Assembly (NCBI RefSeq): GCF_002934685.1
Contig: NZ_NKHL01000096.1
Location: 1 to 64,000 of the forward strand
DNA from: Pseudomonas bohemica
GTDB taxonomy: Bacteria > Pseudomonadota > Gammaproteobacteria > Pseudomonadales > Pseudomonadaceae
Length of the DNA stretch: 64,000 bases
Direction: 5' to 3'
In this document: positions 18,307 through 27,215 of the stretch, one piece after another
Position numbering within the stretch: position 1 is the first letter of the stretch
How the letters are laid out: every line of letters starts with the position of its first letter
Translations under genes and position numbers: made by a program
Notes under the pieces: generated by a model
Databases searched by the model: none
What the model was told of the DNA's origin: nothing
The model's input: the letters and a program-made list of their open reading frames with translations, nothing else

Positions 18307-18669
18307 ATGTTGCTAAGAGGCCTGACGTGGCTGGTGCTGTTCCAACTGGTGGGAACGGCGTTGAATCATTTATTCCTGTCGATACTGCCGGGGCCGATCA
18401 TCGGCCTGGTGCTGTTGATGATTTACCTGATGATCCGCGGCGAAGTCAGTGAGCCCATCAGCCTGGCGGCCAGCAGTCTGCTGCGCTATCTGCCGTTGCT
18501 GCTCGTGCCGCCCGCCGTGGGCGTCATGGTTTATGCGGGGCAGATCGCCGACGATTTCTGGGCCATTGTAGGGTCTCTGGTTTTGTCATTGATGATCTCG
18601 CTCACGTTCGCGGGGTGGTTGATGCAAAAACTCATCGACCGTCAGGCCAATCGCCGGGAGCCGTCATGA
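18307..18669 (+). CDS. CidA/LrgA family holin-like protein
   Basis: Small membrane protein of 120 residues with four hydrophobic helices; LPGPIIGLVLLMIYLM is the CidA/LrgA signature near residue 28, and LLVPPAVGVMVY follows. The family is proposed to act like phage holins in murein hydrolase export and cell lysis, or in pyruvate/metabolite transport. It has a GGAG ribosome site and overlaps the LrgB gene by 4 nt (ATGA). Confidence 0.93.
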   Translation: MLLRGLTWLVLFQLVGTALNHLFLSILPGPIIGLVLLMIYLMIRGEVSEPISLAASSLLRYLPLLLVPPAVGVMVYAGQIADDFWAIVGSLVLSLMISLTFAGWLMQKLIDRQANRREPS

Positions 18670-19382
18670 GTCTGGATTGGCATGGCGCCTGGCTGTCGGT
18701 CATTCATCACCCATTGTTTGGCATCGCCATCACCCTGGGCGCCTATCAGGTGGTGCTGGCCGGTTACGAGAAAACCCGCTGGGTCTTTCTGCAGCCGGTG
18801 CTGGTGTCGATGCTGGTAGTGATTGGCGTGCTGGTCAGCTGCGGGCTGGAATATGCCGAGTACCGCAAGAGCACTGAAATTCTCAGCATCCTGCTCGGTC
18901 CTGCGACGGTGGCGCTGGCGGTGCCGCTTTATCTGAATCTGCGGCGGATTCGGCAGGTGTTCTGGCCTGTGTTGACTACGCTGGTGATTGGCGGCGTGCT
19001 GGCGACCGCGCTTTGCGTAGGGCTGGGCTGGGTGCTGGGCGCCGATCACATGATCCTGATGACCATGGCGCCGAAGTCGGTTACCTCGCCGATCGCCATG
19101 CTGGTGGCCGAGCAGATCGGTGGCGTGGCGGCGTTGGCCGCAGTTTTCGTGTTGATCACCGGCGTCATTGGCGGCATATTCGGCCCCGGCCTGTTGACCC
19201 TGGCGGGTGTACAAAGCCCGGAAGCCCGAGGCATGGCGCTGGGGCTGACTGCGCACGCGGTGGGGACTTCGGCGGCCTTGCAGGAAGGTGAAGAGTGCGG
19301 TGCCTTTGCGGCGCTCGCCATGAGTCTGATGGGGGTCGCCACGGCGTTATTCCTGCCGCTGGCGGTGTCTCTGGTTGCTTGA
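18666..19382 (+). CDS. LrgB/CidB family protein
   Basis: Membrane protein of about 238 residues with roughly six or seven helices, the partner of the preceding CidA-like protein. Seen: the LrgB motifs LAVPLYLNLRRIR near residue 80, MAPKSVTSPIAM near 135, the GPGLL turn, and AHAVGTSAALQEGEECGAFAALAM near 195. ATG 18666 overlaps the cidA stop; an earlier in-frame start lies inside cidA and is not needed. The pair forms a two-gene unit, possibly with the Lon-domain gene 10 nt further on. Confidence 0.93.
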   Translation: MSLDWHGAWLSVIHHPLFGIAITLGAYQVVLAGYEKTRWVFLQPVLVSMLVVIGVLVSCGLEYAEYRKSTEILSILLGPATVALAVPLYLNLRRIRQVFWPVLTTLVIGGVLATALCVGLGWVLGADHMILMTMAPKSVTSPIAMLVAEQIGGVAALAAVFVLITGVIGGIFGPGLLTLAGVQSPEARGMALGLTAHAVGTSAALQEGEECGAFAALAMSLMGVATALFLPLAVSLVA

Positions 19383-19392
19383 GGGTGTGTCT

Positions 19393-19983
19393 ATGTCGTT
19401 GCCGTTGTTTCCGCTGAACGCTGTGCTGTTCCCGGGGTGTGTGCTCGATCTGCAGATATTCGAGGCGCGCTACCTGGACATGATTGGCCGCTGCATGAAA
19501 CAGGGCGAAGGCTTTGGTGTGGTGTGCATCACCGAAGGCAGTGAAGTCGGAGATGTGCCCGAAGGTTTTTCGCAGATCGGTTGCGAGGCGCTGGTGACCG
19601 ATTTCCAGCAGCAGGACAACGGCCTGCTGGGTATTCGTGTGGTCGGCGGTCGGCGTTTCCGTGTGGTCAGCGCCGACGCCCAGCGCGACAACCTGTTGAT
19701 CGCCGAAGTGGAATGGCTGGAAGAACCCCAGGAAAAACCGTTGCAGGAAGAGGACGACGACCTGGTGGCGTTGCTGGCAGCCCTGGCCGAACACCCGATG
19801 GTCGCCGCGCTGAACATGGGGCTGACGGCGAGCGGGCAGCAGTCACTGTCCAATCAACTGGCCTACCTGCTGCCGTTCGCCGAAGAAGACAAAATCGAAC
19901 TGCTGGAAATCGACGACGCCGAAGAACGGCTCGACGCGATTCAGGATCTGCTCGATGAGATGCAGGGGGATATGCAGGCTTAG
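19393..19983 (+). CDS. Lon-protease N-terminal (substrate-binding) domain protein
   Basis: Protein of 196 residues made only of a Lon N-terminal-type domain: LPLFPLNAVLFPG at the start, FEARYLDMIGRCM, and FGVVCITEGSEVGDVPEGFSQIG. No ATPase or protease part is present. Such stand-alone domains are widespread in proteobacteria and may act as adaptors or binding modules; the role is unknown. A strongly acidic stretch (EEPQEKPLQEEDDD) follows near residue 120. Close to lrgB (10 nt) and possibly co-transcribed. Confidence 0.88.
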   Translation: MSLPLFPLNAVLFPGCVLDLQIFEARYLDMIGRCMKQGEGFGVVCITEGSEVGDVPEGFSQIGCEALVTDFQQQDNGLLGIRVVGGRRFRVVSADAQRDNLLIAEVEWLEEPQEKPLQEEDDDLVALLAALAEHPMVAALNMGLTASGQQSLSNQLAYLLPFAEEDKIELLEIDDAEERLDAIQDLLDEMQGDMQA

Positions 19984-19997
19984 TCGCGATCCGGGTT

Positions 19998-20086
19998 TGT
20001 AGGAGCGCGCTTGCTCGCGAAGGCGTCGTGTCAGGCAACACGGTAGCAGCGGCCAGGCCATTATTGCGGGCAAGCGCGCTCCTACC
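19998..20086. repeat. REP pair (BIME), class A
   Basis: Inverted pair of the class A core with about 45 nt between, in the convergent gap after the Lon-domain gene. Confidence 0.88.
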
Positions 20087-20104
20087 TACAGGTTGTGTGA
20101 TGCA

Positions 20105-21421
20105 TCAATACTCGTATCGAATCAGCCCATGGGTCAGCGAATGAACCGCGAGCCCGACCATCACCGCGAGGATCGCCGGTAACAGCAGCCACCACACGCG
20201 CAGCGGCAGGGCAGGCAGCGGCTGTTTGTTCTCCACGAACGCCAGGGTCGTGGCGCAGGTGAAGAACGCCAGCAGCATCCCGGCCAGCACATCGGTAGGC
20301 CAATGCACGCCCAGATACACCCGCGATACGCAGATCGACGCCGCAGGAATCACCCCCAGCGCCAGCCAGGTCAATCGCAGGCGAACGGGCTGTCCGCGAC
20401 CTGCAAGCACCGCCAGCGTCATGAACAGCGCGAACGATGCTGACGCATGGCCGCTGGGCATGCTGTAGGTTGCTAGTGGCTCTGCCAGGACTTCAGGTCG
20501 CGCGCGGGCGAAGGTGAATTTCATGCTCTGGTTGATGATCGCCGAGCCCAAGGTGGTCGAGCAGGCGAAAATCGCGTGGCGCCACTGCCGCGTAACGATC
20601 AGAACGATCAACAGCAAGGCCGCCGCGCAGAATTGCGTCCTGAAATCCCCAAACCCTGTAACGAGGACCACGAAGTTTTCCGCCGCTGCGCTGCGATGTT
20701 CCTGCACCAGCGTCATCACGCCCTGATCCAGATGTGCCAGATACGGCCAGCCCAGAAACACCGCGATCAGCAGAATCAGGCTGGCCAGCGCGATCAGCCC
20801 GGTGGCGTAAGGTTTGCCCCGCACGCTGCTTTGAATGGCCACGCCCAGCAACAGCGCCAGCCCTGCACCGACCGCCGCAGCCTCAGGCCAGAAGCCTTCC
20901 GGCAGAGGCAGACGAATGGCCGCTCCCGTCGCCCAACCCGGCAAAATGTAAGCCACCGACCAACCGGCCGCTGCGACGACACTCACCGCAGCGAACCGCA
21001 CGAAAGGCATGTCGAACATGCCGGCCACCATCGGCAGCATCGGGCGCAACGGACCTATGAAACGGCCGACCAGAAGGCTGGCAATGCCATAACGCTGGAA
21101 GTAGGTTTCTGCCCCGGCGATCCACTCCGGATGATGGCGAAGCCCCGGAAGCCGCCGAATATTCTGATGGAAACGTCGGCCCAGGAAGTAGGAAACGAAG
21201 TCTCCCAGTAATCCGCCGGCGAAACCCAGCAACAAGGCCTCACCCAGCGGCAGAATCCCGCTGCCTGCCAGCGCGGCAATCGCGAAGAGGGCGACCGTGC
21301 CCGGAACGATGATGCCCGCAATGGCCAGGCATTCGACGAATGAAACGAGAAAGACCGCGGCGCCCAGCCAGGTCGGGTTAGTGCTCAGCCATGCGGTGAT
21401 GTTGTCGAGCCATGAGCCCAT
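20105..21421 (-). CDS. DedA-PAP2 fusion: bifunctional DedA family/PAP2 phosphatase
   Basis: Membrane protein of 438 residues with two domains. Residues about 1-170 are DedA-like (GIIVPGTVALFAIAALAG, GGLLGDFVSYFLGRRF, GRFIGPLRPMLPMVAGMF). Residues about 210-400 are a PAP2 phosphatase with its three motifs: KFTFARARPE, PSGHAS with the catalytic histidine, and SRVYLGVHWPTD. A plausible role is moving and dephosphorylating lipid pyrophosphates such as undecaprenyl pyrophosphate or phosphatidate; this is inferred from the two families. It starts 3 nt after the stop of the DNA glycosylase gene, so they are likely co-transcribed. Confidence 0.92.
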   Translation of the reverse strand: MGSWLDNITAWLSTNPTWLGAAVFLVSFVECLAIAGIIVPGTVALFAIAALAGSGILPLGEALLLGFAGGLLGDFVSYFLGRRFHQNIRRLPGLRHHPEWIAGAETYFQRYGIASLLVGRFIGPLRPMLPMVAGMFDMPFVRFAAVSVVAAAGWSVAYILPGWATGAAIRLPLPEGFWPEAAAVGAGLALLLGVAIQSSVRGKPYATGLIALASLILLIAVFLGWPYLAHLDQGVMTLVQEHRSAAAENFVVLVTGFGDFRTQFCAAALLLIVLIVTRQWRHAIFACSTTLGSAIINQSMKFTFARARPEVLAEPLATYSMPSGHASASFALFMTLAVLAGRGQPVRLRLTWLALGVIPAASICVSRVYLGVHWPTDVLAGMLLAFFTCATTLAFVENKQPLPALPLRVWWLLLPAILAVMVGLAVHSLTHGLIRYEY

Positions 21422-21424
21422 GGG

Positions 21425-22108
21425 TCAATTTCCCTGCCCGATGATGAAATAATCGCGGCCTTCGACTTGTCCGCGTCTGATCGGATTGCGCGTGCAGAAC
21501 CGCGCATAAGCGGCGTCGACGAAGCGGTACATCAGTTGCTCGTCACGTCCGGCGGGGATACCCAGGCGAGTGGTCTGGATGATTTGTGCGGGGTGCTGGC
21601 CCACGTCGTCGACGAAAATCTGCTCGTGATCGAAGCGCTTGGCGTCCCACATCGGCACCTTGAGGCCCAGCGCCTTGCACAGCAGGGTCTGCCCGGCGCA
21701 CAGCCGTTCGGGCGGGCGGATATTGCCGCTGGCGTCGGGGTTATTCAGCAGCATTTGCGCCAGGCTGTTCTCGTCCGAGAGTGCGTCGACCCATGGATAG
21801 GCCGATTTGATCAGCACAGCGTTGCCTGGTCCGCCCGCGCTGAAATTCAGTGAGTCGCCGCCTCGGGCGTAATACATATAGATGTGCCCGCCATCCAGAA
21901 ACAAAGCCTTACGTTTTTCTGTATAGCCCAAGGATGCGTGGCTGCCTTTTTCCTCGAGGTAATACGCTTCTGTCTCTATGATGCGCGCCGACAACCACAA
22001 CTCGCCGACTTTGTGACGCACCACTTTGCCCAGCAGATCGCGGGCAAGGGTCTGGGCGTCGCGGTTGAAAAAGGTGTCGGGCAGGGCGCGTCGGGCGTGG
22101 TCGGGCAT
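21425..22108 (-). CDS. DNA-3-methyladenine glycosylase (AAG/MPG family)
   Basis: Base-excision repair glycosylase of 227 residues removing alkylated and deaminated purines. Seen: FNRDAQTLARDLLGKVV, the active-site IIETEAYY near residue 48 with its catalytic glutamate, GGHIYMYYARGG with the intercalating tyrosines, and LCAGQTLLCKALGL. The start at 22108 (MPDHARRALPDTFF) is preferred; an upstream ATG at 22147 adds thirteen residues with no visible ribosome site. The family is AAG, not AlkA or Tag. It leads a two-gene unit with the DedA-PAP2 protein. Confidence 0.93.
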   Translation of the reverse strand: MPDHARRALPDTFFNRDAQTLARDLLGKVVRHKVGELWLSARIIETEAYYLEEKGSHASLGYTEKRKALFLDGGHIYMYYARGGDSLNFSAGGPGNAVLIKSAYPWVDALSDENSLAQMLLNNPDASGNIRPPERLCAGQTLLCKALGLKVPMWDAKRFDHEQIFVDDVGQHPAQIIQTTRLGIPAGRDEQLMYRFVDAAYARFCTRNPIRRGQVEGRDYFIIGQGN

Positions 22109-22200
22109 AAATAGGCAACGTAGTGAGGTGGCTGGCGATGATAGCAATGTCGGGCTTAATTACAGCTGAATGGACATCCGCTTGTCTGGCGCGTTCTGTT

Positions 22201-22262
22201 TGTGTGGCAGTCTGGAGCAATCCAGAGGACGCCACCGCTGGCAAGCCGGACTGCTACAGGGA
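22201..22262. repeat. REP element, class C (partial pair)
   Basis: GTGGCAGTCTGGAGC ... GCTGGCAAGCCGGACTGCTACA, an imperfect pair related to the element at 61121-61187. It sits in the divergent gap between the glycosylase and proA. Confidence 0.55.
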
Positions 22263-22356
22263 CGTTTCCAATCCGAGCGAAAGGGTTTCGTCCAACAAAT
22301 CCGGCTTATATCGACCATCCGCCCTGTCGCCGCTGTCGTTCGGCCCGCCCGACAGC

Positions 22357-22362
22357 TATAAT
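22357..22362 (+). promoter_or_regulatory. -10 box of proA promoter
   Basis: Perfect TATAAT 35 nt upstream of the proA start codon; the -35 region is GC-rich and not obvious. Confidence 0.45.
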
Positions 22363-22397
22363 CGGCCGCTTTCCTCTCTGCCAAGACCTCTGAGACC

Positions 22398-23672
22398 ATG
22401 ACTGAGTCCGTTCTTGACTATATGACCCGCCTGGGTCGTGCCGCCCGCGAAGCTTCGCGCGTGATCGGCCGCGCCAGTACTGCGCAGAAGAATCGCGCGC
22501 TGGCTGCCACCGCCGCTGCGCTGGACGTTGCCCGTGAAGAGCTGACCGCCGCCAACGAGCAGGACCTGGCTGCGGGCCGCGCCAATGGTCTGGAACCTGC
22601 TCTGCTTGAACGTCTGGCCCTGACCCCGGCTCGCATCGACAGCATGATCGCCGGTTTGCGTCAGGTCGCCAGTCTGCCGGATCCGATCGGCACCATTCGC
22701 GACATGAACTTCCAGCCTTCGGGCATTCAGGTCGGCAAGATGCGGGTGCCGTTGGGCGTGGTCGGGATCATCTATGAGTCGCGTCCGAACGTGACCATCG
22801 ATGCCGCGAGCCTGTGCCTCAAGTCGGGTAACGCCACCATCCTGCGTGGCGGCTCCGAGGCCATTCATTCCAACCGCGCCATCGCCGCCTGCATTCAGCG
22901 TGGGCTGGACGAAGCCGGTCTGCCGGCTGCCGTGGTGCAGGTAGTCGAAACCACTGACCGTGCCGCCGTTGGCGCCCTGATCACCATGCCTGAGTACGTT
23001 GACGTCATCGTTCCGCGCGGCGGCAAGGGTTTGATCGAGCGTGTGAGTCGCGACGCCAAGGTGCCGGTCATCAAGCACCTGGACGGCATCTGCCACGTTT
23101 ATGTCAGTGCCCATGCCGATCTGGCTGCGGCGCAACGTATCGCCTTCAATGCCAAGACCTATCGCTACGGCATCTGCGGGGCCATGGAAACGCTGCTGGT
23201 GGATCAGGCCATCGCGGCCGACTTCCTGCCGCAAATGGCTGCCCAGTTTCGCGAAAAAGGCGTCGAGCTGCGTGGCTGCGAGCGCACCCGTGAGCTGATA
23301 GACGCGATCCCGGCGACCGAAGAAGACTGGCACACCGAATATCTGGCGCCGATCCTCTCGATCCGAATCGTCACCGGTCTGGATCAGGCCATCGAGCACA
23401 TCAACCATTACGGCTCGCATCACAGCGACGCCATCATTTCCGATTCCCAGGCTCAGACTCGCCGCTTCATGGCCGAAGTCGACTCCAGCTCGGTGATGAT
23501 CAACGCGCCGACCAGTTTCGCGGACGGTTTCGAATATGGCCTGGGTGCGGAAATCGGCATTTCTACCGACAAGATCCACGCCCGTGGCCCGGTGGGTCTC
23601 GAAGGCTTGACCTGCGAGAAGTACATCGTCGTGGGTGACGGACGCCAATTGCGCGGGCAGGGGCCAGTCTGA
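22398..23672 (+). CDS. proA: Gamma-glutamyl phosphate reductase
   Basis: Second enzyme of proline synthesis, reducing gamma-glutamyl phosphate to glutamate semialdehyde with NADPH. At 424 residues it is close to the family length. Seen: [17 protein letters not shown] near residue 120, [32 protein letters not shown], the catalytic cysteine in [10 protein letters not shown] near 231, and [19 protein letters not shown] near the end. It begins a long plus-strand block that runs through nadD, rsfS, rlmH and the cell-elongation genes. Confidence 0.97.
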   Translation: MTESVLDYMTRLGRAAREASRVIGRASTAQKNRALAATAAALDVAREELTAANEQDLAAGRANGLEPALLERLALTPARIDSMIAGLRQVASLPDPIGTIRDMNFQPSGIQVGKMRVPLGVVGIIYESRPNVTIDAASLCLKSGNATILRGGSEAIHSNRAIAACIQRGLDEAGLPAAVVQVVETTDRAAVGALITMPEYVDVIVPRGGKGLIERVSRDAKVPVIKHLDGICHVYVSAHADLAAAQRIAFNAKTYRYGICGAMETLLVDQAIAADFLPQMAAQFREKGVELRGCERTRELIDAIPATEEDWHTEYLAPILSIRIVTGLDQAIEHINHYGSHHSDAIISDSQAQTRRFMAEVDSSSVMINAPTSFADGFEYGLGAEIGISTDKIHARGPVGLEGLTCEKYIVVGDGRQLRGQGPV

Positions 23673-23673
23673 C

Positions 23674-24399
23674 TTGGCCGACGATCGGCAGCACGCAGGC
23701 GAGGATGCGAAAGCGGTAGCCGAGCCTGCCGGGGACGCGGCTTCAGTCCCTCGCGCGCCAAGACGTATCGGCATGCTGGGCGGGACCTTCGATCCTGTGC
23801 ACATCGGCCATTTGCGCGGTGCGCTGGAAGTCGCCGCATTGCTTGAACTCGATGAGTTGCGACTGACGCCCAGCGCCAGACCGCCTCATCGCGACACGCC
23901 AAGTGTCTCGGCGCAGGACCGTCTGGCGATGGTCCGTAGCGCCGTGCAAGGAGTGTCGCCATTGACGGTGGATGATCGCGAGCTGTTGCGCGACAAGCCG
24001 TCGTACACCATCGACACGCTGGAATCGATGCGCGCTGAACTGGCCGCCGATGACCAGCTGTTTCTGTTGTTGGGTTGGGATGCCTTTTGCGGGCTGCCTA
24101 CCTGGCATCGGTGGGAAGAGTTGCTGGAGCACTGCCATATCGTGGTGCTGCAACGCCCGGACGCCGACAGCGAGTCGCCGGACGCCATGCGTAACCTGCT
24201 GGCGGCGCGCGCGGTCAGCGATCCGAAGGCCCTCAAGGGCCCTGGCGGACACATTACATTCGTCTGGCAGACGCCGCTTTCGGTGTCTGCCACCCAGATC
24301 CGCCAACTGCTGGCCAGCGGGAAGTCGGTACGTTTTCTGGTGCCAGACGCAGTACTGGCCTATATCGAGGCACACGGGCTGTACCGTGTGCCCAATTGA
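23674..24399 (+). CDS. nadD: Nicotinate-nucleotide adenylyltransferase
   Basis: Joins ATP and nicotinate mononucleotide to deamido-NAD in NAD synthesis. Seen: the nucleotidyltransferase motif [20 protein letters not shown] with the HxGH signature, [39 protein letters not shown], and the late SATQIRQLL motif. The start is uncertain: TTG 23674 follows the proA stop by one base and is chosen here, while GTG 23635 would overlap proA. Either gives an N-terminal tail of 30-45 poorly conserved residues before the fold. Confidence 0.92.
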   Translation: MADDRQHAGEDAKAVAEPAGDAASVPRAPRRIGMLGGTFDPVHIGHLRGALEVAALLELDELRLTPSARPPHRDTPSVSAQDRLAMVRSAVQGVSPLTVDDRELLRDKPSYTIDTLESMRAELAADDQLFLLLGWDAFCGLPTWHRWEELLEHCHIVVLQRPDADSESPDAMRNLLAARAVSDPKALKGPGGHITFVWQTPLSVSATQIRQLLASGKSVRFLVPDAVLAYIEAHGLYRVPN

Positions 24400-24415
24400 A
24401 CTGAATGAGTTTTAT

Positions 24416-24808
24416 ATGACAAAGCAAAAAAACACCGTATCCGGCGAAGAGCTGGTTGAGCTGACCAAGGCCGCTCTGGAAGACGTCAAGGCTCAGGACA
24501 TCCTGGTCATCGACGTCAAAGACAAGCACAGCCTGACCGACTACATGGTGATCGCCACCGGTACCTCGAACCGCCAGATCAACGCCATGCTCGACAAGGT
24601 TCGCGAGAACGTCAAAGCCAAGGGCGCACAGCCGCTGGGCGAAGAAGGCAAAGGCGAAAGCGACTGGGTGTTGCTGGATCTGGGCGACGTGATCGTGCAC
24701 ATGATGACCGCCGCTGCCCGCCAGTTCTACGACCTGGAACGACTGTGGCAAGGCGCCGAGCAGAGCCGTGCTGCCAGCGGCGCGCATCACACACCGGGCA
24801 ACGAATAA
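24416..24808 (+). CDS. rsfS: Ribosomal silencing factor RsfS
   Basis: Protein of 130 residues (DUF143 family) that binds ribosomal protein L14 and blocks subunit joining in stationary phase or starvation. Seen: AALEDVKAQDILVIDVKDKHSLTDYMVIATG spread over residues 17-47 (the D-x-K and TD-x-MVIATGTS motifs), EGKGESDWVLLDLGDVIVHMM, and FYDLERLW at the end. ATG 24416 lies 16 nt after the nadD stop. The longer open frame upstream is a shadow of nadD. The C-terminal tail (SRAASGAHHTPGNE) is extra to the core fold. Confidence 0.96.
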   Translation: MTKQKNTVSGEELVELTKAALEDVKAQDILVIDVKDKHSLTDYMVIATGTSNRQINAMLDKVRENVKAKGAQPLGEEGKGESDWVLLDLGDVIVHMMTAAARQFYDLERLWQGAEQSRAASGAHHTPGNE

Positions 24809-24817
24809 GGGCTCATT

Positions 24818-25285
24818 GTGCGTCTGCGTCTGATTGCTGTCGGTTCACGCATGCCCAAGTGGGTGGAAGAAGGCTGGCACGAATATGCCAAGCGTCTGCC
24901 ATCGGAGCTGGCGCTGGAGCTGGTGGAGATTGCGCTCAACACCCGTGGCAAGAACGCCGACGTGGCCCGTCTGATCCGTCAGGAAGGCGAGGCCATGCTG
25001 GCCAAAGTGCAGCCGGGCGAGCGGATTGTCACGCTCGAGGTTCATGGCAAGCCGTGGAGCACCGAGCAACTGGCAGGGGAGCTGGACCGCTGGCGCCTGG
25101 ATTCGCGCACGGTGAACCTGATGGTGGGCGGTCCGGAAGGACTGGCGCCGGAAGTCTGCGCCCGTGCCGAGCAGCGCTGGTCGTTGTCGCCTTTGACGTT
25201 ACCGCACCCGCTGGTGCGCATCCTCATCGGTGAGCAGATTTATCGTGCCTGGACCGTATTGTCCGGTCACCCTTATCACAAGTAG
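24818..25285 (+). CDS. rlmH: 23S rRNA (pseudouridine1915-N3)-methyltransferase
   Basis: SPOUT-class methyltransferase of 155 residues that modifies pseudouridine 1915 in helix 69 of 23S rRNA. Seen: [26 protein letters not shown], the SAM-knot [13 protein letters not shown] motif as [13 protein letters not shown] near residue 105, and the C-terminal [18 protein letters not shown]. It begins with GTG 9 nt after rsfS, and the gene pair order rsfS-rlmH is the usual one. Confidence 0.97.
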   Translation: MRLRLIAVGSRMPKWVEEGWHEYAKRLPSELALELVEIALNTRGKNADVARLIRQEGEAMLAKVQPGERIVTLEVHGKPWSTEQLAGELDRWRLDSRTVNLMVGGPEGLAPEVCARAEQRWSLSPLTLPHPLVRILIGEQIYRAWTVLSGHPYHK

Positions 25286-25316
25286 CGCCGCTGCCTTCAC
25301 TGTGAACACGCCCTAA

Positions 25317-27215
25317 ATGTCTCAGCCGATTCGCCTGAAAGATCACGAAAAGGACGCACGCCTGGTGCGCAGCCGGGTCGTGGTCGGTGCAGTAGCGGTG
25401 ATCGTGCTGATCTGCGTGCTGGTGGCTCGGCTCTACTTCCTGCAGGTCATCCAGCATGACTATCACTCGACCCTGTCGGAAAACAACCGGGTGCATGTGC
25501 AGCCGATTCCGCCGAGCCGGGGGCTGATCTTCGACCGCAACGGCGTGGTGATCGCCGATAACCGTCCCAGCTTCAGCTTGAGCATGACCCGCGAGCGTTC
25601 CGGTGACTGGGCGCAGGTGCTGGACACCATCGTTCAGGTGCTGGAACTCACCCCGGACGACCGGATTATCTTCGAAAAACGCATGAAGCAGGGACGTCGG
25701 CCGTTCGAGCCGGTGCCAATCCTCTTCGAGTTGACCGAAGAGCAGATCGCCCGGATCGCGGTCAACCAGTTCCGGCTGCCGGGCGTCGAAGTGGTCGCGC
25801 AACTGGTGCGTCACTATCCGCAGGGCGAGCATTTCGCCCACTCGGTCGGCTACATGGGGCGCATCAACGAGAAGGAGCTGAAAAGCCTCGACTCAGTGAA
25901 TTACAGCGGCACCCACCACATGGGAAAGACCGGTATCGAGCGCTTCTACGAGCCCGAGCTGCATGGTCAGGTCGGCTATGAAGAAGTCGAGACCAACGCC
26001 CGCGGGCGGGTGCTGCGGGTTCTGAAACGTACCGATCCAGTACCGGGCAAGGACATCGTTCTGAGCCTGGACATTCAACTGCAGGAAGCCGCCGAAGCTG
26101 CGCTTGCCGGACGCCGTGGCGCGGTCGTAGCGCTGGACCCGAATACCGGCGAAGTGCTGGCGATGGTCAGTCAGCCGAGCTTCGACCCGAATCTGTTCGT
26201 CACCGGTATCAGCTTCAAGGCGTACTCCGAGCTGCGTGATTCGGTGGACCGGCCGCTGTTCAACCGTATTCTGCGCGGCCTTTATCCACCGGGCTCGACC
26301 ATCAAGCCGGCCGTGGCCATCGCGGGCCTGGATAGCGGCGTGGTGACCGCCAGTACCCGCGTGTTCGACCCCGGCTATTACATGCTGCCGAACTACGATC
26401 ACAAATACCGCAACTGGAACCGCACCGGCGACGGCTGGGTGGATCTGGACACGGCGATCATGCGTTCCAACGACACCTATTTTTACGACTTGGCGCACAA
26501 GGTTGGCATCGATCGGCTGTCTTCTTATCTGAACAAGTTCGGCATCGGGCAAAAGGTTTCGCTGGACATGTTCGAAGAGTCGCCGGGCCTGATGCCGTCT
26601 CGCGACTGGAAACGCATCACCCGCCGTCAGGCTTGGTTCCCGGGCGAGACACTGATCCTCGGCATCGGCCAGGGCTATATGCAAGCGACGCCGCTGCAAC
26701 TGGCTCAGGCTACGGCGCTGGTGGCGAACAAAGGCAAATGGAACCGTCCGCACCTGGCCAGGACCGTCGAAGGCCAGAAGCCTGTGGATGAAAACCCCAT
26801 GCCGGATATCGTCCTGCGCGACCCGTCCGACTGGGCCAAGGTCAACCACGGTATGCAACAGGTCATGCACGGCGCTCGGGGCACTGCGCGCAAGGCAGCG
26901 ATCGGCGCTCAATACCGCATCGCAGGCAAGAGCGGTACGGCGCAGGTCGTCGCCATTCGCCAGGGCGAAAAATACGATCGTTCGAAACTGCAGGAACGCC
27001 ACCGCGACCACGCCTTGTTCGTGGGCTTCGCGCCAGCGGACAGCCCCAAAATCGTCGTTGCGGTGATGATCGAGAACGGTGAGTCCGGCTCCGGTGCTGC
27101 CGCGCCTGTCGTGCGTCAGGTCATGGATGCCTGGCTACTGGACCCTCAGGGTCGTCTGAAACCCGAATACGCCAGCAATACACTGCCTCCGGAGACCGCG
27201 GCCCGTGAAGAGTAA
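25317..27215 (+). CDS. mrdA: Penicillin-binding protein 2
   Basis: Transpeptidase of the elongasome, 632 residues, cross-linking peptidoglycan during rod elongation with RodA. Seen: a short cytoplasmic tail and one membrane helix about residues 23-45, the class B dimerisation domain with PPSRGLIFDRNG near 63, the catalytic serine in PGSTIKP near 330, SND in RSNDTYFYD near 386, and KSGTAQV near 541. It overlaps rodA by 11 nt, consistent with translational coupling. Target of mecillinam by family knowledge. Confidence 0.97.
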   Translation: MSQPIRLKDHEKDARLVRSRVVVGAVAVIVLICVLVARLYFLQVIQHDYHSTLSENNRVHVQPIPPSRGLIFDRNGVVIADNRPSFSLSMTRERSGDWAQVLDTIVQVLELTPDDRIIFEKRMKQGRRPFEPVPILFELTEEQIARIAVNQFRLPGVEVVAQLVRHYPQGEHFAHSVGYMGRINEKELKSLDSVNYSGTHHMGKTGIERFYEPELHGQVGYEEVETNARGRVLRVLKRTDPVPGKDIVLSLDIQLQEAAEAALAGRRGAVVALDPNTGEVLAMVSQPSFDPNLFVTGISFKAYSELRDSVDRPLFNRILRGLYPPGSTIKPAVAIAGLDSGVVTASTRVFDPGYYMLPNYDHKYRNWNRTGDGWVDLDTAIMRSNDTYFYDLAHKVGIDRLSSYLNKFGIGQKVSLDMFEESPGLMPSRDWKRITRRQAWFPGETLILGIGQGYMQATPLQLAQATALVANKGKWNRPHLARTVEGQKPVDENPMPDIVLRDPSDWAKVNHGMQQVMHGARGTARKAAIGAQYRIAGKSGTAQVVAIRQGEKYDRSKLQERHRDHALFVGFAPADSPKIVVAVMIENGESGSGAAAPVVRQVMDAWLLDPQGRLKPEYASNTLPPETAAREE

